DNA of 22,496 nucleotides from the NCBI GenBank assembly GCA_015478945.1, contig JABUQX010022882.1:5001-27496 (forward strand). Reading direction: 5' to 3'. The stretch's first letter is position 1. Each line of letters begins with the position of its first letter. This document shows positions 1 through 11,096 of the stretch, in pieces. The stretch is from Trachelipus rathkii. Its lineage: Eukaryota; Arthropoda; Malacostraca; Isopoda; Trachelipodidae. The position numbers and the translations under genes were made by a program. The notes beneath the pieces were generated by a model. It was not told the origin of the DNA. It searched no databases and saw only the letters and a program-made list of their open reading frames with translations.

Positions 1-1039
1 TGAGATTTTATTTCTAAAGAACGAGAACAGAAGCTTCAGAATTATTTTCATTAATATATTAACTGATTCTGAGGCAGAGGCAACGTATATGGTAGCCGAG
101 AAAGAATTTGAGTCAAACGCGTTTCATCGACTCTCACGTTTAGGTCAATAATTAATATAAATGGTTCATGAATTGACATAAGTCGATATAAGAGATGACC
201 AAGTCCAGCAATAAAAATTATTAATTAGTTAATTATTATAATTAATGTTTATAAGAGAGAGTGATGAGAGTCCTTCTTTGCGTGACTGCACATATATAAA
301 CATGGGGGAGTTATTTAAAGTAATACCATTACTGCACTAAGTCTTTTGAGACAGACGGTCAGGAACAGTTACATCCAAAGTTTTGCCGACATGTGTACCA
401 TTCTAAGAGAATTCTTATACGGTATAACTACATTTACTTTCGACATCTCGAGAATTAACATCGACACCTGAGAGAGATCGGCTTTAGACTTAAATTAAAA
501 GAGGTTATGACAATCGAAGTAATGATGAGGGTAGTGATAATCATCGTAATAATCATGTTCGAAAATAGTTGAGACTTAACGAACGAAATCATTATATAAT
601 ATAGTAGTAATTGTAAGGTGAAATTAAGGAATTTCACGAGAAGTACTACCTCAGTGCCTGTGACCTAGCAGTAACATGGATATTTGATCTGTCATTCTAC
701 AGATTGGGATGAAGGGATTATCAGATAGAATATGGAGCTCAATGGTAATATATATAGTAATCTGAGGTATCTTACTATATAGGATATATAGTAACTGATG
801 ACAATTTATGACTTAATTGGTATGAATATCTATGATATGATACCTATCATAGGAATATATGCATTCTAAAAATAAGGATTAATATAAATTATAACATTAT
901 AATATTATAATATACTAATATTAATTATATTATATGCTGACTTTTAATATTTTTATTTAGGGTTCACTAAGGCTAAAGTTAAGGGCGTTGACCTACCTCG
1001 TCATACTCACACCTACAAATAAGCCGTATACCACATTGA
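1..1039. other. AT-rich non-coding stretch
   Basis: I see no gene here. Open frames on both strands are short and have the Ile/Ser/Thr-rich composition expected from AT-rich DNA, including one minus-strand frame of 60 codons at 455-637. Short AT runs appear near 750-800 and 880-945. No splice-bounded frame, RNA gene or transposon motif was recognised. Confidence 0.5.
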
Positions 1040-1253
1040 ATATTAATTATTATATTATCTAATAATATTAATATATATATATTAATATATATATTAATAT
1101 AATATAATATTAATTAATATATATATATTATATATTATATCTAATATATATTATAATATATTATATTATATAATATATATTATGATATATATATATATTA
1201 TAATATATATAATATATATATATATATTAATATATTTATTAATAATATATATA
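1040..1253. repeat. Interrupted (TA)n low-complexity tract
   Basis: About 210 bases are almost purely A and T, made of TA runs broken by AAT and TTA triplets. The tract is self-complementary throughout and could fold on itself. Its interruptions suggest an old or poorly resolved microsatellite. Confidence 0.9.
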
Positions 1254-1919
1254 CAATAGGTGGGCATTAACTCGCGATTTAAATTATATAACGAAAAGAA
1301 CTATATTCGGTATAAACATAATTTTTTATAACTTTTTTAAAAACTCGAGCTTATCTGATCAAATTATATAGGAATAGGAAAAGTATAAACGGACTATATA
1401 ACGAGTTAATCAATTTCGTGAATTTAATCACTGATTATAACTATCTATAATATATATATATATAATATATATATTATATAGAGTTTAAAATATTTTTACC
1501 TATATATACTCTATGCGTTACGATATATATATATACTAATTTATTACTGAAGTTATTATAAAATTAAACTTTATCTTATAAGTATAATTTTATATAATAT
1601 TGTCAATTTAAGAGTTCTCGAATATTATTACGATAACAAAGATTAACTTTATATTTTTTTCAAAAAAATTATCTTACGACACATCCTACTTTTATGATCC
1701 TCAAAATGTGATTTATATTCCTTACAACGGTTAATATATCTATATATCAGTATAATATATGATATTAAAATAGTTATTATCATTAATGCTGTATATCTCA
1801 TTTTAATTATTGTTTACGCTAATAATGATAAAAAGATAGAGCCTGGTTGCTCACGTAATTCAATATAGTCATGTCTGCTAACAAATCTTTCGCGTCAGGC
1901 CTCTTGTGTGAACGAATAG
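1254..1919. other. Non-coding AT-rich stretch with a faint repeat match
   Basis: No gene is visible. A smaller AT run lies at about 1446-1483. The part from about 1570 to 1715 resembles 6485-6595: both contain a T-rich run followed by CAAAAA, then a segment ending in TCAAAATGTG. The 1570-1715 version is longer because of short insertions. This may be an outer part of the larger duplicated unit described at 3280-5736, but the alignment is weak outside those anchors. Confidence 0.35.
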
Positions 1920-3120
1920 AGAGTCAATTGTTCGTATTTTGCTCTGTGACTCCGAGTGCATAAATGAGAGTGAGAAGAAACGGGTAATAAGAGACAAAAA
2001 TGAAAGGAACACGTTGTAAGAGATTCATATTTGTAGTGGAAAAACATTGAAAGGTGGGTAGATGGTGTGAAATATGATGTGTGCTGGTGTGGAAAGGAAA
2101 TGAGTAACGATGTATGTTTGTATGAGACACGAATGAATATTATGTAGTAGTTGACAACGAATATATTAAGGTTCGTTACAGCATTGGAAATATTCATCTC
2201 GCACAGAGCTATGGCAGACTAAGGTCGTGGTCGTGTGTGGGTCGATCTATAAGAGAATATCTATATTGGTAAGTCATGAGAGATACTGCACACGTTATGA
2301 AATAGCGAGTTCATATGGTAATGTAGTTGTGTTAGTGAAACATATTATGGAGTCGCATCACTTGAGTAGGGAAACGTATTGAGAGATATACTCGATTGCT
2401 AATTGCGTGGATAGATATACTTCATAAATGTGGATGAATATTCTGGAATGGTGAAGATAAGGTTTATTATTAGTTTACTATTACTAGATCTGATATAACG
2501 TTAAGCAAGTAGAAGAGATTGGTATATGCGGATTACGGTATTTCACAGTTAAAAATATGCGTTGATCGAGTACGGTAAAACACGCGGCTCTTGAGAGATT
2601 GTTGAGGAGGCTCTCGGCGGAGATTAATTATAGATATTGTGGTAATGTTGATCGAGTGTGATTTTCAAGGATGTATAGAAGAGGGTGAGCTGTGTTATGA
2701 CTCATTATGCTACTATTATTCGTTCCTAAACACACAAGAGTAATCCTCTATGAGATGTTGTAGTGTGATGTGTGTAATATATATATATATATATACTTAA
2801 GAGTAGGTGTAGGTAGAGATTGTATCGAGGAAAGTGAAAAATATATGAATTTAGATTTTAGTGGTGAGGTATGAATAAACAAGGTGTAATATTGGTAGAG
2901 TAGGTAGAGCGGTCTGGTGTGGTTTGGTTGAGGTATGGATGTGTGAGTGAGAGAAGAGTAAGTGAGTGAAGGTGCTGGAGGTGGTTATAGTTGTGGTTTT
3001 GTGATGGTAGTAGATTGTGTGTCGGTGAAGGTGAGGTGTGAAGGCAGTTTTGTTCAAATGAAAGAGGGGGAGAGAAAGGTATAAGAATGATTGTTTTTAT
3101 GTTTTCATCTTAGGTGTGGT
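1920..3120. repeat. Strongly G-over-C skewed GT/GA-rich degenerate tract
   Basis: The plus strand is rich in G, T and A and nearly free of C. In 2881-3060 I counted 75 G against 6 C. The text is full of GTG, GGT, GAG and TGG steps without a fixed period, which fits a decayed mixture of (GT)n and (GA)n microsatellites. Minus-strand open frames here (1895-2197, 2851-3057) are Thr/His/Ser-rich only because the complementary strand is CA- and CT-rich, so I do not treat them as genes. Confidence 0.6.
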
Positions 3121-3439
3121 GTGCTGTGTCATAACTCATATGGAAGATGATGTCTAGTGTTTTGTCCTTGGAATGGTAGTGCGAAGATGAAGGAGGAGAT
3201 TGGCTGACTTCTCTGCAGAAGTACGAGACACGCTACGGTCTATTGTCGAGTTTGATTGAGCTCATAATTAGTGGCACTTGGCGCTCAAACTCTGCTCATC
3301 GCGTTCTCACGAGAGATTGCTCGCGCTGTGGCCTAGTCACCAGTCCTACGTAGAAGGCAGTTAATTCTTTACTCTCATTATCACCCTTGCTTTGTGCGTG
3401 TACACTATATAAGACAGAGTAGAATAAAAGAAGAAAGAA

Positions 3440-3463
3440 ATATATATATAATATATATATATA

Positions 3464-3511
<48 letters not shown>

Positions 3512-3648
3512 CTATATATTATTAATAATAATATTATATATATATAATATTATTAATATAATACTATATAGGTAATATATAATATATATAATATATAATA
3601 TATAATCATAATATTATATATATATTATATATATTATTATATATTATT
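3440..3648. repeat. (AT)n tract inside repeat copy 1
   Basis: About 210 bases of AT dinucleotides with AAT and TTA interruptions. The left flank is purine-rich (AAAAGAAGAAAGAAA) and the right flank is pyrimidine-rich (TTCTTCTTTCTTT). They are roughly but not exactly reverse complements. Repeat copy 2 has the pyrimidine flank but not this block in the same place, so the block is an insertion or expansion specific to copy 1. Confidence 0.85.
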
Positions 3649-3999
3649 CTTCTTTCTTTATTACCTATATATATTATATTACTTTTATTTAATTATTAAT
3701 TTAATGATATATTTTTGTACCTTATATTTATAATATCCTAAACTAATTTATTATAGTATATGAATACAACTATTGTACTTTATTTAATTGATTAATAATA
3801 ATTGTCGAGCTACACGTCAAAATTTCGGGGAGATGAGGGGTAACTTGCTAATACCCTTTCCTCCCCTTCTGATAAATGACTGATTAAATAACATTTACCT
3901 TTAATTAGTTAATAATCACACTAGTTCAAGCTATACAGTATTTATAAAATTTAAGAACCTTAAGAAGCATCGCAATTACCCTATCAGACCTCATGCAAG

Positions 4000-4345
4000 A
4001 AATGTTTATGCGTCTAGTCTCTCAGGCCTGTGCTCGTGGTCAGATGAGAGTAGAAAGTAGTCTGGCGCATATATCAGCAGCACTAGATGAGAGAACTTAC
4101 TACTCATTCTTATACTGTATTCACATGATTGAGAGTAAGAGAGTATATGCTTAATACTCAAATAGTATAGGGAGACTATATATATATATCTTACCTATTC
4201 ATTGTCTTCTAGTTGAGAAGTATGAGTATGCTTAATCATAGCCTAGATCGACCTAAATTATATCTAGTAGTTATATTATGCAGGAGAGTAGAGATAATAT
4301 TAATTCTTTTAATATATACAGTACTCATGTGTGCGTGACCATCTA
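4000..4345 (+). repeat. Degraded counterpart of the 56 bp tandem array
   Basis: Several partial repeats of a pattern built from GAGAGTAGA and ATGCTTAATCA can be recognised. They correspond in order to the clean array at 8084-8310 but are broken by short insertions, so unit boundaries are blurred. The presence of the array in both copies shows that it predates the duplication. Confidence 0.5.
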
Positions 4346-5736
4346 TCAGCTCTAATAAAAATAAAGACTTTGTCAATCTATATTAATTAGTAAAGCTGAC
4401 TATCTTTGAGCTAAGCTTTTTTTTGTGAGCCCACAGCTATATCTAGTATGATATATGAATATCAAATTTCTTCAACTTACTCTGTTTTCAGTGCATATCA
4501 TAAATCACTGAAGGTGATGGACAACTCCATTTTATTCTTTGGGAGAACTATGTTTGATTTCTAATATGGCCGTACGAAACCTAGGCATAAAGAGATGATT
4601 GTTATGGGCAGTTTTTAACCTCGTATAATCTTGAATAGATTCGCGAATGTAACGTGACTCATTGCTAACATTATGAGCATCCTATTTTCTGCCGCATCGT
4701 GTATATTAACGTACACGTCTACTTACTATCATACTATTATTAATAAAACGGCGCGGGAGGAAGGAGAATGAATGAGAGAATTAATATATGAAGAAGAAAT
4801 TGAATTTAGGTTTTGCAAAAATAAAAGAAACACAATCTATATTATAAATAATATTTATACTCTTCACGAAGCTATAATATTATTAATATGGCGCTGATCT
4901 CTGAGAGCTATGAATGTAAGCAACGAATAATGGTTAGCCGAAGAATAAAGAGAATTTTTGTGACGCTTCTATTCACACTCATTGTTACGTATATACTCAT
5001 CGTCCTCGTCAGGTTGAGATATAGTAGAGATGTAATAAATATTTGAGAATAGAGAGCTCGATCAAACGCTTCTGATATGAGAGATAGTAGAGTGCAAGTT
5101 AGCATAAAACATACTTTATTAAATAGTACTACCTTATTATATTTATGTTATTAAAATATTATTATCGTAATTTCTTGCTAATCAGCAATTTACAATGTGT
5201 GAGACTTATTGAGAAAAATGTGCACTGAGAGATACTCGACATCAGTCAAGGAGACACATTCCAGAGGTATAGATCTCGCTTGAAACTTAGGGAGAAAGAT
5301 GAAACCTATATTGTTAATTAGAGTATCTAGATATGGTATAAACACGAGAGATCTACTTGTGAAAATTTTCATAAAATTGGAGACAATAGTATTGAGTTAT
5401 TAAAAAGAATGTGATTCGATATATATATATTGATGACTCTTCCCCTTTCTCTACTCTATGTATGGATGTATAAGTGCAAATATATAATAATATTATACAT
5501 AAAGGCCTATTTTATTATATTGTTGGTTATATTGGGTTACTTAGATAGCATGAGTAAGGAGTACATGAACCTAAAATCATTTATCCCAGTATAAATTCTA
5601 AATGCCTTTAGAAGGTGTTTATTGAGGTATAGTATTATTATACTATATCGAGGAATTACTGATGATAATTAACGCGTACTCATATATATATATACGGTCA
5701 AACGGTTTCGTATATGAAGAGATAAAAATAGGTCTG

Positions 5737-7631
5737 AATTCAAAGAGATTTAATAATGCTGATCTATTTATACTACTCCGTGAATTAGTTAGACATAATA
5801 AGTGAAATGTATTAATAAGTATAAATCCATCAGGTGCTAATGAGTACAGTAATTCACTTCTATTTACTAATTAATATGTGGTATGGTGGGTGTTATATCT
5901 AAAGTTTGCAAGAGATAAGTGTTGTTCGTTTGCCTATGCGACTACCATTCATATTTCGCCACAGACCACTCGAGAGAATTATATGTTTCATATATATATT
6001 TATGAGAATAAATATTTTATATATATATATACTCATGTATATATATTAAAACCTAATCTACAAATGAGAAATAAGAAAGAGCGACTATTGAGAGGCATAA
6101 TATGATATAATATTATATAAATATATGTATAATACTATTAGCATTTTAATATATAAAGTGAGTAAGTATAATGTATATAACTGCAAGCAATGAGTTATCA
6201 AATTATATTATTTTATTATAATAATTAATTATTAGGTTACGAGGATACCCTCTGCATTATTTATGTGTGTGTACATAACTGTCGATAAGTTATCTCCGTT
6301 AAACTTAGGAGTTTTCGTTTATATATTTGTTTGTAAAACCTTTAGCTTTCGTCATATGGAAACATATGAAGTAACGACCTAGTTAAGAGTGAGCATTTGC
6401 TTATGAATTAACGTTAACAGAAGTTACAATTTTCCCCTTTCTAACCGATTACCCCATAATATTACGTGAGTCTTTATAAAAAGTATTTTCTTATCAGTAT
6501 TTTTAAATTGCATTAGATTCGATTTCGTAACAAATTAAACTTTTTTTTTTCAAAAATTTCTTAACGCTCTCTTATATGTTCAAAATGTGTTATTCACTAA
6601 ATATTTGATTATCCTCAGTTGTTAAATGAAATTGTTTAAAATGTTTTTCCTTTTCATATATAATACTTCATTTCTTATTGGTTCAGCTAGTATTGACGAG
6701 CTTATGAGCATGAACATGACTTAGTCGTTCGTGTACTTGAAATTGCATTTTCTATTCTGTACTAGTGAGAAATATAAGACGTGAGAGAGAGCTGTTGAGT
6801 AGGCAGTGATATTCATATTTTGTATTGTAACCGAGTGGTATACATAAAGTTGATGGGCTGAAGTCGTGCCTAGTTATTGTGAGAGATGTGTGTCCTATTA
6901 AGATATTAATTAAGGTATTTACGCTTTGAAGTATTTCATTGATAAGCGGCAAAAGTATCTGCTCGGTCGAATAAATTATTTAAAGTCTGCTTTATAGTTT
7001 TCTCTATCATGTAGAGATATTTACGTATAGGATTCTATTATTATTTATTATTTCTATTGCAATCTTTATGAATATTTGTGAAATTTAGACATATCTTTAC
7101 AGTAATAATATATCTAGAAAGTTATCTTGATTAACGTTAACGCTTCCGTATATGCTTCTTAGCGCGGTAAAGCGCTTTAATGATTAACGTATTATATGAT
7201 TAGGATGTAAGCAGGGCGCTTACTATATTCTCATTGAGTGTCTATTCTGTGTGTGTGTGTTGTGTAGTATATATACACTCCTGATAACTGTATCATAGAA
7301 TAGCTATGATATGACTTAAATGGTATATAATTATAGTAATAGTCAGTAGATTATATATGTTAATATATCTCACTAATATGTCTTAGATATGATATATATA
7401 TAAATGAGGCTAATATCATATATATATATGATCTATAGGCTTTAATACAGATATTATTATATCAAGATGTAAAACAATTGCAAAGTTCCTTCGCATTAGA
7501 TGAGATTGTTCTAGAAGGAAAGAACGTATACACTCATGAAGCGTCACACACGATTACACTGGTGAGTTCCTCGGAGGATTGAGGGCAGCATGCTTGCGGC
7601 GGAGTGCAATATAGACCGGAGGGCATATTAA
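5737..7631. other. Non-coding stretch between the two repeat copies
   Basis: No gene is recognised. The plus-strand frame 5878-6105 runs through Tyr/Ile-rich AT sequence and is judged spurious. A short (GT)n run lies at about 7248-7262. AT palindromic steps lie at about 7387-7430. The 10 bp palindrome TTAACGTTAA occurs twice, at 6408-6417 and 7131-7140, each followed by C. The segment 6485-6595 weakly matches 1570-1715. Confidence 0.4.
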
Positions 7632-7786
7632 GGCGCTCATCGCGCAACAATTGGTGGTTCAGTCCCAGAGAAGGCGTTAATTCTTTACCTTCTCATTATA
7701 TGTTCTTTCTTTACATATATATATATATTATATATTTAAATATATTTTTTTATGCAGTTCTTACAGCTTTTATTAGATATAAATGC

Positions 7787-7792
<6 letters not shown>

Positions 7793-7832
<40 letters not shown>
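7793..7832. repeat. (AT)20 microsatellite
   Basis: About 40 bases of uninterrupted AT dinucleotides. It lies in the compact repeat copy, in roughly the same neighbourhood as the larger AT tracts of copy 1. Confidence 0.95.
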
Positions 7833-7836
<4 letters not shown>

Positions 7837-8083
7837 TTATATTAATGAGATTTTTGAACTATATCTAATCCTTAAAACTATTTTGATGATCAAACAATTG
7901 TAAAAATTTGTCGCCCCAAAATTTCGGGGAGTGGGGAACTGCAACCCTTTCCTCCCCTTCTGTAAATGCTGATAAACATTACCTATTTAATTAGTTAACA
8001 CGTCTAGCCTACAAGTATTTTAAATTTAAGAACCTTAAGAAGCATCGGATCCTTCAGACCCTGCAAGAAAATGGTTATGCTCT

Positions 8084-8310
8084 TCTCCATCTTGTGTCTT
8101 CAGTGAGAGTAGAGAGTGCGCTTAATCAAGCTGGGGACCTCTCCATCTATCGTCTTCAGTGAGAGTAGAGAGTATGCTTAATCAAGCTGGGGACCTCTCC
8201 ATCTATTGTCTTCAGTGAGAGTAGAGAGTATGCTTAATCAAGCTGACGACCTATCTATCTAGTGTCTTCATGCAGTGAGAGTAGAGAGTATTCTTAATCA
8301 AGCTGGCGGC
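8084..8310 (+). repeat. Tandem array, four units of 56-60 bp
   Basis: Units begin at about 8084, 8140, 8196 and 8252. The first three are 56 bp. The fourth is about 60 bp because of a 4-base insertion (TGCA) after GTCTTCA. Each unit contains GTCTTCA, CAGTGAGAGTAGAGAGT and CTTAATCAAGCTG. Units 1-3 differ at only a few positions. A partial fifth start may follow at 8311. The array is too short and its units lack spacer structure, so it is not a CRISPR. No coding role is evident. Confidence 0.9.
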
Positions 8311-9138
8311 ATCTACAGCTAAAAAATAAAGACTTTCATCTAAAAAAGCTGACACTACTGTTTTTGCACAACAGTTTGTTAATCTTAAATCTTTTGCTAA
8401 ACTTAATTAGGGTGGATTTTTTTGGGACTGCGACGAGCTCACTTAAGAGAATGGTTGGGGTTTCCTTTCGAATTGCGTTATGCTCTTGTACTGCAATCCT
8501 ATTTCTGCGCATGTTACGCATCTTACCTCATATCTAGGGGGGGGGGAGAAGGAAGAATAAAGAAAGAGAAAAACTTTGACTATTTTAATTAATAATTTTT
8601 CTTCAAAAGCTTAAAATTAAATGGGCTATAATTAACAATAAATAAATAAAAATCTTTTGCTTTTCTAATATTTTAATATACATCCGAGGTTTTTAATTGA
8701 GAGTATAATTTAAAGAGTGGCAAAACTTTTAGTTAGGCATCATTTTAAATACCCAATCATTTTACTTCTGGGCACATGTTCAGTTTGAAGCAAACACCAT
8801 AAAGACATTCTCAGAGGTTAAATTGTTAAATGGAAAGATGCTCTATGTAAAAGATGTAACTTGTCCAATTCAATCTACTTTGAAAATTTCATAAAAATTG
8901 GATAAGGTAAAAAAAGTTAAAGAGAATTTTCAATTTTGACAATTTTCCTTCCTCTTCCAGATGTGGAAAAAAATTCACGCGCTTTTTTTTATTGTTGGAA
9001 TTGGTCTAGAGTAGCTAAGGAGACATGAACCTAAAACTTTTTCCCAGTATAAATCTAAATGCTGAAGGTGTTTTTGGAGTTATTACTCGAAATCGAGAAT
9101 TTGGGACCACGTATATATATAGGGCCAACACAGGTCTG

Positions 9139-10766
9139 ACACGGAGAGTTGTAATTTGAACATCTCCTTAGTATCAAGTCCTTTAGGAATTGCATCTATG
9201 ATGATCAAATAATATCTGAGATTTTAATAATTAATTGTTGTGGTTATAAATTTTTTAATTTAGTGGTAAATATTTTTCAAACACCGAAATATATTTGTGC
9301 ACAACGATATTACTTTGAGAATGATAAAGCTTGTAATAAATAATATAGAACATGTTACAATAGTTGATATAAAAAATGCAGATACAAGCCTCCTGTATAC
9401 ACAAATAAAAAACAAAACTTCTTTTTTAAGATATATTTTATCCCCTTTTCAAAGGGTAACACGGGGACTACAGAAATCGAACTTTTAACGCCGCTATCTG
9501 CCAAGGTCGCCATAATATATTCACCCTCCCACCCTCCACTCCCACCTAGCGTGTTGTCATGCCAGGTACCCATGACTCAGAATAGCTCATTGACACAGTA
9601 CTAGGTATTCTAAAAAGCTTCAAAGTCGGTACTCTTGACAATCAGTAAAAAATAGAAATGAAGGTGAAGGCAGCAAAGGTTCTGGAAAAGAGAACGAATA
9701 CTTCTTGGGTAATTGGGAAAGGGAAGATAATCAAAAATGGATTATTTTTTAGGTAACTACCCGTTCAGGTAATAAAGGTGAGGACGGATTTGAACATGAT
9801 ATTCGCCGGAGCCAGAGCTTTATGAAAAAACAGGATATCCGGCCGAATACCGTGATACACATCACTTGGCGAATTACAACTCAAAGCATACTCAGAAACA
9901 TTCAATAAATTTTTTCTCTCCTCTTTATGCTTCATACCTTTATCTCCGGCCCCCAAAACGCTATTGCCTATGGCATAAAGGTATTTTACAGGTACTTCCT
10001 AGCACCAGTTAAACCCGCTCAACAGCAGGCAGTGTCCTCAGTTTTTATTTTTCACTTTTTTCGAACTGCTCTTTCACCTCTCATCATTTAGAGGGTTTAA
10101 TTACCTTCATCAGGTTCAAACTTTGGCACAATTTTGAAGTAAGTGAAAGTATTAACCAAGGGGTCGTAAAGTATTCAATGGGTTTTAATTTTTTTATTGA
10201 CCTCCATGAACCACACCCTTAACTACAATGTTAGGTAGCTTTTTTCACATTCACTCCAGTCCGCTCTCAATAACTATATGTTATATTTATCAACCTCCCT
10301 TACCCACCTCACATCGCTTTCTATGTCATATTTTAGTCTTACATATTTTATTTCTTTTCTTCTTTCCATATAATGTATTCTTAATTGTATAGGTCGAGAG
10401 GATCATGACATTCGTTTTCATATTATTGTGGCTGGTTTGTGATGCCAGTATTTATCGGTTTGTATTTTTCAAAATTGTTATTTTTGGGCACAGTTTTCAT
10501 ATAATCATATTGCCAATTGTGCCATGTCTATCTGTGTATAACCCCATTCGTAGCAGTGTTTCGCATTCTGTCAAAATATGTTTACGGTTTCTGTTTCTTC
10601 CTTGAGCACCATTTTATTGCATTTTCCGTGATTTCTTCCTTCTCTATATTTTCCCTAAACTAGATTTTTTCTATTAGGTGGTATTTATGACAGTTGCTGT
10701 TTTCATCTTTTTTTTTTAGATATCCTCTCCGTTATAGTTCCACTCGTATATGCTCCTTATTCAATT
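9139..10766. other. Unassigned stretch, less AT-biased
   Basis: The sequence is smoother and closer to balanced composition around 9480-10060. Minus-strand frames 9355-9573 and 9765-9956 and the plus-strand frame 10405-10605 show no motif I recognise. The first overlaps a tRNA-like box pair and is probably repeat-derived. I saw no splice-bounded exon with confidence and no transposon domain. Confidence 0.4.
9473..9503 (-). repeat. Possible tRNA-like A/B boxes of a SINE relic
   Basis: On the minus strand, TGGCAGATAGCGG (9491-9503) fits the pol III A-box pattern. GTTCGATTTC (9473-9482) fits the B box except for one position. Start-to-start spacing is only about 21 bases, much shorter than in a tRNA, so the anticodon arm would have to be deleted. 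Read in the same direction, an AT-rich tail follows. This could be a chance match; I did not find a second copy in the window. Confidence 0.2.
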
Positions 10767-10952
10767 TCAAATCTTGGTCACAATAATGTTTTGGGGAAGT
10801 GTACTTCTGATCTGGCGCCTACCTTCATTCAACTCTATTCTGTTTGTCTTAATACTAATACTCTACATCAGTGCTGGAAGCGCGTATATGTCCAGCTAAT
10901 CCCTAAAAAAGGAAGCCGCTCTGATCCTTCAAACTATCGGCCTATAGTTCTC
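10767..10952 (+). mobile_element. LINE reverse transcriptase fragment (jockey/CR1-like), plus strand
   Basis: An open plus-strand frame encodes the N-terminal part of a non-LTR retrotransposon reverse transcriptase. Visible features are a segment with SDLAPTFIQLYSVCLNTNT, a tryptophan-lysine pair (QCWKR) and the hallmark IPKKGSRSDPSNYRPIVL at about 10899-10952. In intact elements this region precedes RT motif A and leads into the catalytic palm. Here the resemblance stops just after NYRPIVL, where the sequence switches to an opposite-strand LINE. The catalytic YADD-type box, endonuclease and ORF1 are missing. The frame stays open upstream to about 10720 but becomes unrecognisable. This is a dead, truncated copy. 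The lineage call rests on the PKKGxxxDPSNYRPI signature and is approximate. Confidence 0.8.
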
Positions 10953-11096
10953 ATTTGTATTGTTGTTGCTGGGAGTTTCTTTACCTCGTGCTCATACACC
11001 CATCTCAAATTTACTTTCTCTACTCTCTAAATATTTGCTTAAACCTATTATTTCCGTTTTATATATTCTGTCCATTTGTGGAACCCCCATTCCTCC

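Larger units (their letters stand above)
3280..5736. repeat. Dispersed or duplicated repeat unit, copy 1 (insertion-expanded)
   Basis: This stretch aligns in order with 7632-9138. Shared anchors include the start GGCGCTCA, then TTAATTCTTTAC, CAAAATTTCGGGGAG, CCTTTCCTCCCCTTCTG, AATTTAAGAACCTTAAGAAG, ACATGAACCTAAAA, CCCAGTATAAA and finally AGGTCTGA. Copy 1 is 2457 bp against 1507 bp. Besides an extra (AT)n block it carries very many 1-4 base insertions, mostly A/T, about every 6-10 bases in the parts I aligned by eye. No coding capacity is conserved between the copies. It could be a transposon-derived repeat or one arm of a segmental duplication. The expansion may be real or a consensus error. 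Confidence 0.75.
7632..9138. repeat. Dispersed or duplicated repeat unit, copy 2 (compact)
   Basis: This is the compact version of the unit at 3280-5736. In order it contains a B-box-like GGTTCAGTCCC at 7656-7666, (AT)n, the near-palindrome CCCCAAAATTTCGGGG at 7914-7929, a 56 bp tandem array, a run of ten G at 8537-8546, and the ending ACATGAACCTAAAA to AGGTCTGA. The minus-strand frame 8336-8521 has no recognisable motif and is not preserved in copy 1, so I do not call it a gene. Terminal repeats and target duplications were not found. Confidence 0.75.

Noticed and set aside
455..637. Minus-strand frame of 60 codons rich in Ile, Thr and Ser
   Set aside because: Composition is that of AT-rich DNA; there is no motif, splice context or conservation signal.
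1895..2197. Minus-strand frame of 100 codons
   Set aside because: It lies in the G-skewed tract, whose complement gives His/Ser/Thr-rich chance translations; no recognisable domain.
6408..7140. Two copies of the palindrome TTAACGTTAA as regulatory sites
   Set aside because: Ten-base AT-rich palindromes are expected by chance in 22 kb, and no gene lies next to them.
7656..7666. GGTTCAGTCCC as a pol III B box of a SINE in repeat copy 2
   Set aside because: One core mismatch, no convincing A box upstream, and not preserved in copy 1.
7604..7903. Plus-strand frame of 99 codons
   Set aside because: It runs through the (AT)20 microsatellite, giving a Tyr-Ile run, and lies in repeat copy 2. The frame is not preserved in copy 1.
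8084..8310. Possible CRISPR array
   Set aside because: Units are contiguous 56-60 bp repeats without unique spacers, and the setting is eukaryotic.
8336..8521. Minus-strand frame of 61 codons in repeat copy 2
   Set aside because: Looks protein-like but has no recognised motif, and the matching part of copy 1 does not keep the frame.
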